This document shows, one piece after another, positions 47,889-54,714 of a DNA stretch of 54,714 bases; the stretch's first letter is position 1; each line of letters begins with the position of its first letter. This DNA comes from JAKJGV01 sp964617565 (GTDB lineage: Bacteria; Verrucomicrobiota; Kiritimatiellia; CAIQIC01; JAGNIJ01). The DNA lies in assembly GCA_964617565.1 (NCBI GenBank), contig CAZTYH010000010.1, positions 1-54,714 of the forward strand, read 5' to 3'. The translations under genes were made by a program, and so were the position numbers. The notes under the pieces are model-generated. The model did no database searches. It saw only the letters and a program-made list of their open reading frames with translations, and had not been told where the DNA came from.

Positions 47889-48500
47889 TCATTGGAAATT
47901 GAACGGGCTGTCGGGATTCAGCGTCATCCCCTTCTCCACCGCTTTCTTCTGTAAACGCTCCAGGCATGGCGGACAGAAGTTGCGACCTTTTGCATCGAGC
48001 TCATCCATTGTTGAATAGGACCAGAGCACACACTGCGGATTCGGACATGGCTCCAGGCCCAGCAACAGGCCGAGATTCTGCATAACCTGTCTTTCGGCTC
48101 GGCGGCCAAAAACTTCGTCGCTCACGTCTTCCGTTTTGAAGCTTCGCATGTTAACGACCACCACGCGCTGATCGAGCAGGTGCAGGCCCTGTGATTCCGG
48201 CTGCTCCTCCAGCCACACCAATGCGATCAAACAGACCTCGTCATCTCCGAGATGCTCCGTGACGCAGGCCCCAACCTCCTCCATCGTGTTCATTGGACAT
48301 TCCACGGCGCGTACCGGTGAAACCTTCAGTGCGGTGTTATAACGGCAGAATTCTACCGCCCGATCAATAACAGCCTGATCCACCGGGCCCACCGTGACTA
48401 TGGCGACGGCCTTTCCTTCCTGTTCCTGCACCACTCCTTCAACAGCCACGCCCATTGCGAGTATCAGAACAGCAAACCCAAACCTCAAAGACTTCTTCAT
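47889..48500 (-). CDS. Archaemetzincin-like protein with lost active site
   Basis: A 203-residue exported protein (signal-like head MKKSLRFGFAVLILAMGVAV) related to archaemetzincin metalloproteases. The structural zinc finger is kept: C152, C157 (CPNPQC), C176 and C179 (CPPC). The catalytic signature HExxHxxGxxHC is gone: residues 141-152 read QNLGLLLGLEPC, so both catalytic histidines, the glutamate and the third histidine are replaced by Q, N, L and P, and only G148 and C152 remain. It should not be a protease. The ATG at 48500 has GGAGGAG five bases upstream. A TPR gene lies 107 bases upstream on the same strand. Confidence 0.75.
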   Translation of the reverse strand: MKKSLRFGFAVLILAMGVAVEGVVQEQEGKAVAIVTVGPVDQAVIDRAVEFCRYNTALKVSPVRAVECPMNTMEEVGACVTEHLGDDEVCLIALVWLEEQPESQGLHLLDQRVVVVNMRSFKTEDVSDEVFGRRAERQVMQNLGLLLGLEPCPNPQCVLWSYSTMDELDAKGRNFCPPCLERLQKKAVEKGMTLNPDSPFNFQ

Positions 48501-48607
48501 AGCTCCTCCGATTAATCTCATGACCTTCCAAACAGAAAACCGAACAAAACAACACGCTTGACTGATTATTAAGAAATCCGGCGCTTCAATGCAACAATCG
48601 GCCTTCC

Positions 48608-49945
48608 TTAACGGGATGGCACAACCGGCCTGACAAACGCCTCGAATCGCGGATCCGACCGAATGGCCTTGAGATAAGCCTCTTCCCCCTGTGTCCACTC
48701 CCTGAGTTGCGGCCTCAACCGTTCCGGCAGGCGGTTCAGTACGCGCCACGAATGGGCCATGTCGCCCTGGGCCGCATACGTGCAGGCCAGGCCGAAAATC
48801 ACCTGTGGCGCGGCCGGATTCTTTTCATGAGCGGCCTCGAGTATGACCTGGGCCTCGGCGAATCGCTCCATGCGAATCAAGGCGACTGCATGGTCATACT
48901 GCACAATCATCAAATCGGGATTGCTGGCCGCCAAGGCCCGCAATAGCTGTTCCGCTTCCTCGCGCTCATCCATCTCGAACCGACTCCTGGCGATATCCAG
49001 TTCCAAGCCGACGGACTGAACGCCCAACGATCGAGCCTCCGAAAGCAGTTGGATGACCTCCTGCCACTGCAACAATCGAAAAGCCTGTTGCGACCGCTTC
49101 AATGCGAGGGCGATCTCGGCGAGATGATCCGCGGTTCCGGGGCCAAGAACCCTCTCGCAAAGCTGTTCAAAACCGGCGGCAGACAATGCCGCTATGTAAT
49201 CGGCCCTATCGGCATCCAACCACTCAGCCAATTGGGATGCTTCGCCCGTGCTGATGGCCTGCCAGTTCTCCTCACCGGCTTCGCCGTCATCGCCGCGGGC
49301 AATCTGCACACAGGTTTTTGTGAATCGCGCGGCAAGATATCCGGGTGAAAGAACAAGCGCCCGATCCGCCAGCTCTTCCGCTTCGTTCAAGCGCAGCAAC
49401 CTCAGCAGAATGCCGGCACGTCCGGCAATAAACGCCACATCATCAGGCGCAACCTGAAGTGCCTTGCGGAAATATTCGTCTGCCACACCAAAGCGGCGCG
49501 CCATGGCGGCGTAAGCGGCGGCCCGGCGAATCAGGAGAATATTGTCCGGCTCAAGATCCAGCCCTTTCTGGATCGCCGCCAAAGCCTGCTTCCAATCCTG
49601 GCTCTGAGCAAAAACATCCGCGGCCTTCATGCTCTCCAGCGCCCGGCCTCGCGGCGAAACACCCACGCCTAGCGAAGACGGAGGTCTTTGAGGCTTCATA
49701 ATGCGCCTGCGGGGTTCAACCCACGGGGTCTGCCGGATATCGGCTTCAAAAACCTTCCCATCCGGACGATCCACCGGCGCCATGCCATCTACCAGCAATC
49801 CATCCACATTAAAGTATGAGCTTGTCTGCACCGGAATGAGCGTGGCGGTAACGCACACCGGCATCGCCAGCAAGAGCATCCCTCCTGCAGCCAGGATAGT
49901 TCTGCGCAATGCGACTTTTAACGAGCTGTACCTGATGACGTTCAT
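48608..49945 (-). CDS. TPR-repeat protein with N-terminal membrane anchor
   Basis: A 445-residue protein of unknown function. Residues about 13-35 (RRTILAAGGMLLLAMPVCVT) form a signal or anchor. A proline-rich region follows to about 100, then at least five tetratricopeptide repeats, for example AALAAIQKGLDLEPDNILL, ADEYFRKALQVAPDDVAFI and later AQVILEAAHEKNPAAPQVIF. It is likely a periplasmic or membrane-bound scaffold. The next gene downstream is the inactive archaemetzincin-like protein, also exported, so the two may act together; that is inference. The Shine-Dalgarno is weak. The 107 bases between them hold no recognisable motif. Confidence 0.75.
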   Translation of the reverse strand: MNVIRYSSLKVALRRTILAAGGMLLLAMPVCVTATLIPVQTSSYFNVDGLLVDGMAPVDRPDGKVFEADIRQTPWVEPRRRIMKPQRPPSSLGVGVSPRGRALESMKAADVFAQSQDWKQALAAIQKGLDLEPDNILLIRRAAAYAAMARRFGVADEYFRKALQVAPDDVAFIAGRAGILLRLLRLNEAEELADRALVLSPGYLAARFTKTCVQIARGDDGEAGEENWQAISTGEASQLAEWLDADRADYIAALSAAGFEQLCERVLGPGTADHLAEIALALKRSQQAFRLLQWQEVIQLLSEARSLGVQSVGLELDIARSRFEMDEREEAEQLLRALAASNPDLMIVQYDHAVALIRMERFAEAQVILEAAHEKNPAAPQVIFGLACTYAAQGDMAHSWRVLNRLPERLRPQLREWTQGEEAYLKAIRSDPRFEAFVRPVVPSR

Positions 49946-49966
49946 TGGAAACAGGAAATATAATCA

Positions 49967-50677
49967 TCAACCGGGGAGCGCCGCAAGCTTGCCCAACTCG
50001 CGAAGCGTGATGCCGTCAAGCGACTCCAACACGCACACCGTGTCCCGCAGCAAGGCAGACGGATAGGTATTGGCCAGCGCTACGACACGAATCCCCGCGC
50101 CGCGAGCCGCCGTTATGCCTGCCGGCGTGTCTTCAATCGCAACGCTGAAATCCACCCGGATCCTCCTCCCGGGAAACGCGGCCAACAGCCGCTCAAACGC
50201 AAGCAGGTACGAGGCCGGATCCGGCTTGCTGGCGTGAACGTCGTCCGCCGTCACCATGACATCAAAGGCCTTGCCGATCCCGAGCGAATCCAGGATCGGT
50301 GTCACATCGCGCTTCAATGCGCCACTGCACAAAGCTACAGGCACACGACCGGACAACGACCGGATCAGCTCGACGGCTCCCGGATAGGGTTTGGGCTTTT
50401 TTGTCCGTACCAGCTCCTCAAAGGCTTGCGCCTTGGTTTCGATCAACTCCGCCAGCTCTCTCTCCGGCAACGGCTTTCGCGCATGCCTGAAGACCTCGCG
50501 AAAAACACCGCGGTCATCAAAACCCAGGTATTTCTCCACGTAATCGTCCCACGCGATCGTCATGCCGGCTGGATTCAAGACGCGGCAAAACGCCTCCCAA
50601 TGCAAGGGCTCGGAATCCACGATTACCCCATCGAAATCAAAAAATACCGCATCCAATACAGGATCCTTCTCCGTCAT
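49967..50677 (-). CDS. HAD-family phosphatase (phosphoglucomutase-like)
   Basis: A 236-residue haloacid-dehalogenase hydrolase with the cap type of beta-phosphoglucomutase and phosphoglycolate phosphatase. Motif I is AVFFDFDGVIVDSEPLHW (nucleophile D in DFDGV), motif II VALCSGAL, motif III lysine in ASKPDPASYLLA, and motif IV FSVAIEDTPAGITAA. All four motifs are intact, so it should be active, but the sugar-phosphate substrate cannot be told. It starts 1 base after the polX stop on the same strand, indicating co-transcription. Confidence 0.88.
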   Translation of the reverse strand: MTEKDPVLDAVFFDFDGVIVDSEPLHWEAFCRVLNPAGMTIAWDDYVEKYLGFDDRGVFREVFRHARKPLPERELAELIETKAQAFEELVRTKKPKPYPGAVELIRSLSGRVPVALCSGALKRDVTPILDSLGIGKAFDVMVTADDVHASKPDPASYLLAFERLLAAFPGRRIRVDFSVAIEDTPAGITAARGAGIRVVALANTYPSALLRDTVCVLESLDGITLRELGKLAALPG

Positions 50678-50678
50678 C

Positions 50679-52409
50679 TCATTTTCCCATCGTCCTTGCC
50701 AGCAACGGCATCAACTGCTTGATCGTTCTCGTGTTCAGCACATCCTTCTTTTCCAGCCAGCCGCGACGCGCCTGCCCTATTCCGAAACGAGCATTATCCA
50801 GGTCCGACACGCCATGGGCATCGGTGTTGATACAAACCAGCACCCCGCTCTCACGCGCCATACGGCAATGCAAGTCGTTCAAATCCAGCCTCAAGGGATG
50901 CGAGTTGAGTTCCATAAAGCAGCCTCGCTCGCCCGCGTGCTTGATCAAGCGGGGAATATCCACCGCGTAGGGTTCCCGCTCGAGCAGCAACCGTCCGGAC
51001 GGGTGCGCGAACATCGTGAAACATGGACGATCCATTGCCCGCATGATGCGTTCTGTCTGCTTGTCGGCAGGCAGGTTGAACCGGCTGTGAATGGATGCGA
51101 TCACCAGGTCCAGCCGCGCGAGGATCTCGTCAGGAAGATCAAGACGGCCATCATCGAGGATATCCACCTCGATGCCCTTCAATACCGTGAACCCCTTGAG
51201 CTCCCCGTTCAGCCGGTCAATTTCTTCCGCCTGTGCCATCAACCGCTTTTCATCGAGGCCACCCGCGACGGTCAGCCGTTTCGAATGCTCGGTGATCGCG
51301 ATATACTCGTATCCCATCGCACGGGCTCCCAATGCCATTTCCGCGATCGTGTTCTGACCGTCGGACGCGACTGTATGCATGTGCAGGTCGCCGCGCAGGT
51401 CTCCCGCTTCGATCAGCTTCGGGAGCTGGCCGCCTCGAGCGGCTTCGATCTCGCCGCTGTCTTCGCGCAGCTCAGGCGGAATCCATGGGAGCTCCACCGC
51501 CGCATAGACCTCCTCCTCCGATTTCCCACCGGTGTATTTCTCGTCGCGAAACACTCCGTACTCGTTGATCTTCAGTCCACGCTGCTGCCCCAGGCGGCGA
51601 ATCGCGATGTTATGCGCCTTGCTGCCCGTGAAGTAGTTCAACGCGGCGCCAAAACTCTTTCCCTCGACTACGCGAAGATCCACCTGGATGCCGGATTTCA
51701 GCATGACGCTCGACTTCGTCTCGCCCTTCGCCAGCACATGCTTCACTTCGTCATAGCCGACGAAGCGATCCATCACCGGGCTCTCGCCTTTTATGGTCAC
51801 CAGCACATCAAGATCGCCGACCGTTTCCTTCGCGCGCCGGTAACTTCCCGCCGGCGAAACCTTCGTCACGCCGGGTATCTTTTCCAGCCATGCGATGAGC
51901 GCGTTGGCATACGGTGCCACGGCAGCACGCAGGAAACGCGTTCCCGTCAGCGCCTTGGCTTTCAATGCATCAAGAATGTGCTGCTCGGTTTTCTCGCCGA
52001 ATCCGGTAAGGTCCCGGATCTGGCCGTCGCGCGCGGCTTTCTCCAATTGTTCCAGGCTCTGGATGCCCAGTTCCTTGTGCAGGGCCTTGACCCGCTTCGG
52101 ACCGAGATTCGGGATGCGCAGCATGTCCGTCAACCCCGCCGGCATCTCCACTCTCAACTTCTCCAGCGCCGATGCCGTGCCGGTGCGAACGATCTCCACA
52201 ATCTTACGCGACAGGTCGTCCCCAATGCCCGGCAAGGCGGTAAGGTCCTCATCCGCCTCCACCATCTCGCGCAGTTCGCGGCCCAATTCGAGCACCGTCC
52301 GCGCGGCATTTCGATAGGCTCGAATCCGGAACGGGTTATCACCCTTGATGTCGAGAAGATCCGCCATCTCCTCGAAAACCGCCGCTATATCCTGGTTATG
52401 TACCGGCAC
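50679..52409 (-). CDS. polX: DNA polymerase/3'-5' exonuclease PolX
   Basis: Family X repair polymerase with a C-terminal PHP exonuclease, 576 residues. Helix-hairpin-helix elements lie at about 50-130 (LTALPGIGDDLSRKIVEI and RIPNLGPKRVKALHKELGI). The nucleotidyl-transfer palm has GSYRRAKETVGDLDVLV with its aspartate pair, and the third aspartate in IQVDLRVV. The PHP domain starts near residue 337 with RGDLHMHTVASDG and keeps ITEHSK, GIEVDIL, DLVIASIHS and INTDAHG. The start is GTG with AAGGA six bases upstream. It is likely in base-excision or gap repair. Confidence 0.95.
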   Translation of the reverse strand: MPVHNQDIAAVFEEMADLLDIKGDNPFRIRAYRNAARTVLELGRELREMVEADEDLTALPGIGDDLSRKIVEIVRTGTASALEKLRVEMPAGLTDMLRIPNLGPKRVKALHKELGIQSLEQLEKAARDGQIRDLTGFGEKTEQHILDALKAKALTGTRFLRAAVAPYANALIAWLEKIPGVTKVSPAGSYRRAKETVGDLDVLVTIKGESPVMDRFVGYDEVKHVLAKGETKSSVMLKSGIQVDLRVVEGKSFGAALNYFTGSKAHNIAIRRLGQQRGLKINEYGVFRDEKYTGGKSEEEVYAAVELPWIPPELREDSGEIEAARGGQLPKLIEAGDLRGDLHMHTVASDGQNTIAEMALGARAMGYEYIAITEHSKRLTVAGGLDEKRLMAQAEEIDRLNGELKGFTVLKGIEVDILDDGRLDLPDEILARLDLVIASIHSRFNLPADKQTERIMRAMDRPCFTMFAHPSGRLLLEREPYAVDIPRLIKHAGERGCFMELNSHPLRLDLNDLHCRMARESGVLVCINTDAHGVSDLDNARFGIGQARRGWLEKKDVLNTRTIKQLMPLLARTMGK

Positions 52410-52431
52410 TGATATCCTTCCTCACTTCAAA

Positions 52432-52459
52432 GACTCCACCACTCCATCACTCCAACTTT
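52432..52459. repeat. 8-bp unit array, single arm
   Basis: GACTCCACCACTCCATCACT then CCAACTTT: about three units of the array seen at 3464-3496, without the opposite arm. It fills half of the 55-bp rtcB-polX gap. Confidence 0.6.
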
Positions 52460-52464
52460 CTCCT

Positions 52465-53895
52465 TTATCCCTTCACACACACCCAAGGCACCAATCGCAC
52501 AACCTTTTTCGCAAGCCCGGCCCCATGCGTTGCTTCAACCACCATGCTCACATCCTTGTACGCACCCGGCGCCTCTTCCGCGAGTCCGCGCTCGGAATGG
52601 CATCGAATCAAGATGCCCCGCTCACCCAATTCATCCATGACCGCCCCACCCCGCCACTGCTTCGTCGCCTGTGTGCGGCTCATCTGCCGCCCTGCGCCGT
52701 GACAGGCAGAAGAAAACGCCTTGCCCGCGCTCGATTTCGTACCTGCCATTATGTAGGAGGCTGTTCCCATTGTTCCGCCGACAAGCACGGGTTGTCCCAC
52801 TCCACGCAAAGCCTCTGCCACGTCCCCATGCCCCGGCCCCAACGCACATGTCGCACCCTTCCGATGGACAAACAGGCGGCGCGAGCGCCCATCCACTTCG
52901 TGGGTTTCCTCGCGGCAGGTGTTGTGGGATACGTCGTACAGCAACGGCATTTCCACCGCTCCATAAACCGTCTCGAATACCTGCCGGACGAGATGCGACA
53001 GGATCTGGCGATTCGCCAGCGCGCAGTTGATCGCCGCGCGCATCGCACCCAGGTAGGATTGCCCCTCGGGCGAGTCAACCGGCGCGCACGCCAGCTCGCG
53101 GTCGGCCAATCTAATTCCATGCTTCGATGCGGCGCTCACCATGCGTCGTGCATACTCGGTGGCCACCTGGTGCCCAAGCCCGCGCGAGCCGCAATGAATG
53201 CTCACTACCATGTCACCCTTCCGCAAATCGTATGCCCGCCCCGCTTCTTCGTCATAAACCTCCTGCACTTCCTGTATTTCAAGGTAGTGATTGCCCGAGC
53301 CAAGCGTGCCCATTTCTCTTTCCTGACGCTTACGCGCCTCGGGGGAAACCTGGGATGGGTCGGCCTTCGGCATGCGCCCGCGACACTCGACGCGGTCAAG
53401 ATCATCCTTAACTCCATATCCTTTCGAAACGGCCCACTCCGCTCCGCCCGCAAGCATCTCATCCATTTCGCGGCCAAGCAGACGAATACGCCCCGTGCTC
53501 CCGACGCCCGCTGGAACACGCCGGAACAACAGGTCGGCCAGCTTTTCCCGAAAAGGATCGAATTCCTTGCGCGTCAACCCCGTACACATCGTCCGCACAC
53601 CGCACGAGATGTCGAATCCCACCCCGCCCGCGGAAATAACCCCCCCATCCGCCGCATCGAAGGCGGCCACGCCGCCGATCGGAAAACCATAGCCCCAGTG
53701 CGCATCAGGCATGGCAAACGATGCCTTCACAATGCCCGGCAGGGATGCGACGTTCGAGACCTGCTCGATCACGCGCTCTTCCATCTCCTGAAGCAGGGCC
53801 TCGTCGCCATAGATAACGCCCGGCACCCGCATCGCGCCTTTCGGCTCGATCCGCCACTCGGTGTCGGACACCTTGGTCAGTTGCGACGTATTCAT
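52465..53895 (-). CDS. rtcB: RNA ligase RtcB
   Basis: GTP- and manganese-dependent ligase that joins 2',3'-cyclic phosphate and 5'-OH RNA ends. The 476 residues include the metal-site cysteine C98 (GVGFDISCGVR), the histidines in GSGNHYLE (H203), VSIHCGSRG (H234) and DVSHNTC (H324), and the guanylated nucleophile H399 (ACHGAGRQMSR). All catalytic residues are present. It is downstream of the archease gene, its activating partner. The substrate could be damaged tRNA or rRNA; there is no sign of an RtcR regulator in the window. Confidence 0.96.
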   Translation of the reverse strand: MNTSQLTKVSDTEWRIEPKGAMRVPGVIYGDEALLQEMEERVIEQVSNVASLPGIVKASFAMPDAHWGYGFPIGGVAAFDAADGGVISAGGVGFDISCGVRTMCTGLTRKEFDPFREKLADLLFRRVPAGVGSTGRIRLLGREMDEMLAGGAEWAVSKGYGVKDDLDRVECRGRMPKADPSQVSPEARKRQEREMGTLGSGNHYLEIQEVQEVYDEEAGRAYDLRKGDMVVSIHCGSRGLGHQVATEYARRMVSAASKHGIRLADRELACAPVDSPEGQSYLGAMRAAINCALANRQILSHLVRQVFETVYGAVEMPLLYDVSHNTCREETHEVDGRSRRLFVHRKGATCALGPGHGDVAEALRGVGQPVLVGGTMGTASYIMAGTKSSAGKAFSSACHGAGRQMSRTQATKQWRGGAVMDELGERGILIRCHSERGLAEEAPGAYKDVSMVVEATHGAGLAKKVVRLVPWVCVKG

Positions 53896-53910
53896 TTGAA
53901 GCCGTGCGGA

Positions 53911-53938
53911 GGGTTTCAGGTTTCAGGTTTCGGGTTTC
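53911..53938. repeat. CAGGTTT 7-bp unit array
   Basis: GGGTTTCAGGTTTCAGGTTT then CGGGTTTC, four units in the 55-bp archease-rtcB gap. Same family as 19841-19864 and the cassette ends at 31 kb. Confidence 0.7.
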
Positions 53939-53950
53939 TGCTCTCTTTTC

Positions 53951-54373
53951 TCATACATCCACCACGCATTGGGCTATCCACACGCCGGATTGGTCACGAT
54001 ACACCGCCGCCTGGTGATAAGTGGCCGCCTTCACTTCCACCGCCGGCTTATGTTTGCGCGTGTTGAGCTTTTCGCCCCACACCCGTGCCCGCAGCACTGG
54101 CGTTTCCACCCACACATCGAACCGGCTGAACACCATCCCGCGCGTGCTCATCTCGTAGATCAGCCGGTTCAGCCAGTCCACGAGAAGAAGGTCGTCCTCC
54201 CGGCTTTCCAATTCAAGTTCAAATACATCGCGTGCAACCACCTGGAGCGGATTGGTGATGACCGCCGTCAATGCGACCGCCGCCTGCTGGAACGCCTCTT
54301 CGCGCGTCGCGCCGATGCCGCGAACGCCGACATCGGCCTGGTGCGAAAAATGTTCCCACCGCGCTTCAATCAT
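53951..54373 (-). CDS. Archease (RtcB activator)
   Basis: A 140-residue archease that helps RtcB become guanylated and turn over. It begins MIEARWEHFSHQADVGVRGI, the usual archease start with the conserved His-x-x-Asp of a metal site (HQADVG). The middle block is DDLLLVDWLNRLIYEMSTRG, and it ends in the family IAQCVVDV. I chose ATG 54373 with GGAG upstream; longer in-frame codons are not conserved. It is followed by rtcB 55 bases downstream, an operon found in archaea and many bacteria. Confidence 0.92.
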   Translation of the reverse strand: MIEARWEHFSHQADVGVRGIGATREEAFQQAAVALTAVITNPLQVVARDVFELELESREDDLLLVDWLNRLIYEMSTRGMVFSRFDVWVETPVLRARVWGEKLNTRKHKPAVEVKAATYHQAAVYRDQSGVWIAQCVVDV

Positions 54374-54490
54374 GGCGTTGCTCCCTTGAAGGGTGATAGC
54401 GCGGGAAGATACGAAATGCAAGGGCGGATGCGGGCAGCGAGATACGGGACATCCCGAACGCCAGGCTCTTCTTTCCACCACGGGATTGCT

Positions 54491-54714
54491 TCAGCCTGCC
54501 GGCTTCTCCGGCTTGCTCCCGGGCTCCTTCATACTCCCAAGGTAATCCGGCAGTTCCACGCCCGCCATCTTGGCCACTTCATGCAGCGGCGGAATGCTCT
54601 TGATAAGGTTGGACGCAAAATTCGCCGTGGATGAGCCGGTCTTGTCGGAGCCGCCTCCGTCCCAAACCGTGATCTTGTCTATCTTCAGATTCTTGATGGC
54701 TTCGACCTGCTTCG
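54491..54714 (-). CDS. Flotillin-like protein, C-terminal fragment
   Basis: The minus-strand end of a gene that runs off the window; about 74 residues are visible. They read KQVEAIKNLKIDKITVWDGG and then SSTANFASNLIKSIPPLHEV, AGVELPDYLGSM, ending KPEKPAG before TGA. This is the typical C-terminus of bacterial flotillins, membrane scaffold proteins with an SPFH domain. The N-terminal SPFH domain would lie beyond 54714. The 117 bases to the archease start hold nothing recognisable. Confidence 0.75.
   Translation of the reverse strand, partial: KQVEAIKNLKIDKITVWDGGGSDKTGSSTANFASNLIKSIPPLHEVAKMAGVELPDYLGSMKEPGSKPEKPAG

Noticed and set aside
54010..54030. ATAAGTGGCCGCC in archease as a CTGATAAG-type hairpin
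   Set aside because: It is inside conserved coding sequence and lacks the opposite arm.

Overview
This 54.7 kb window is bacterial: DnaG, a sigma-70 type RpoD, MetH, ArgRS, SerRS, TilS and PolX are all bacterial forms. It most likely comes from a metagenome-assembled genome of the PVC superphylum (Kiritimatiellota, Lentisphaerota or Verrucomicrobiota). That placement is an inference. It rests on a secreted GH26 protein ending in a calcium-repeat tail with YEEYVAGTDP, a GntR/LacI chimeric regulator beside it, a DUF2934 protein, and abundant short hairpin repeats between genes. There are three 100-N runs. Two of them (31044-31143 and 33924-34023) are flanked by the same 55 bases on both sides and are therefore overlaps, not missing sequence; collapsing each 155 bp makes guaA and the second carB intact. 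The third (23804-23903) is a real break inside a gene.

Layout. 0-14 kb: metH, an MTH1-like Nudix hydrolase, the cvpA-dnaG-rpoD block, a nucleoside kinase with an N-terminal ATP-cone, an acyl-CoA ligase and a tail-to-tail argS, then three small proteins (DUF2934, DUF4870, DUF2752). 15-26 kb: a nitrogen island. On the minus strand an NrpR-type repressor heads an apparent operon nrpR, guaA-like ATPPase, carB, DUF1846. Divergently on the plus strand lie gdhA, a PEP/pyruvate-binding protein broken by the gap, and a second glutamate-dehydrogenase-like protein that has lost its substrate-binding lysines. The AT-rich divergent region carries a perfect palindrome with the geometry of NrpR operators. 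26-35 kb: pyrG, carA, guaA, a four-helix-bundle gene bracketed by inverted repeats, and a second carB.

35-41 kb: a large secreted GH26 protein and its GntR/LacI-type regulator, each with a matching pair of ACCGGT boxes 11 bp apart in the promoter, then psd-pssA for phosphatidylethanolamine synthesis. 42-45 kb: glutamine-dependent NAD synthetase overlapping a NifA-like sigma-54 activator. 45-54.7 kb (minus strand): tilS, serS, an archaemetzincin-like protein with a destroyed active site, a TPR protein, a HAD phosphatase, polX, rtcB with archease, and the C-terminus of a flotillin-like protein at the edge.

The strongest candidate for something undescribed is the NrpR island: a predicted archaeal-type nitrogen switch in a bacterium, controlling catalytic and degenerate GDH subunits and a second guaA-carB pair that has no glutaminase gene next to it. 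No tRNA, rRNA or CRISPR array was seen.
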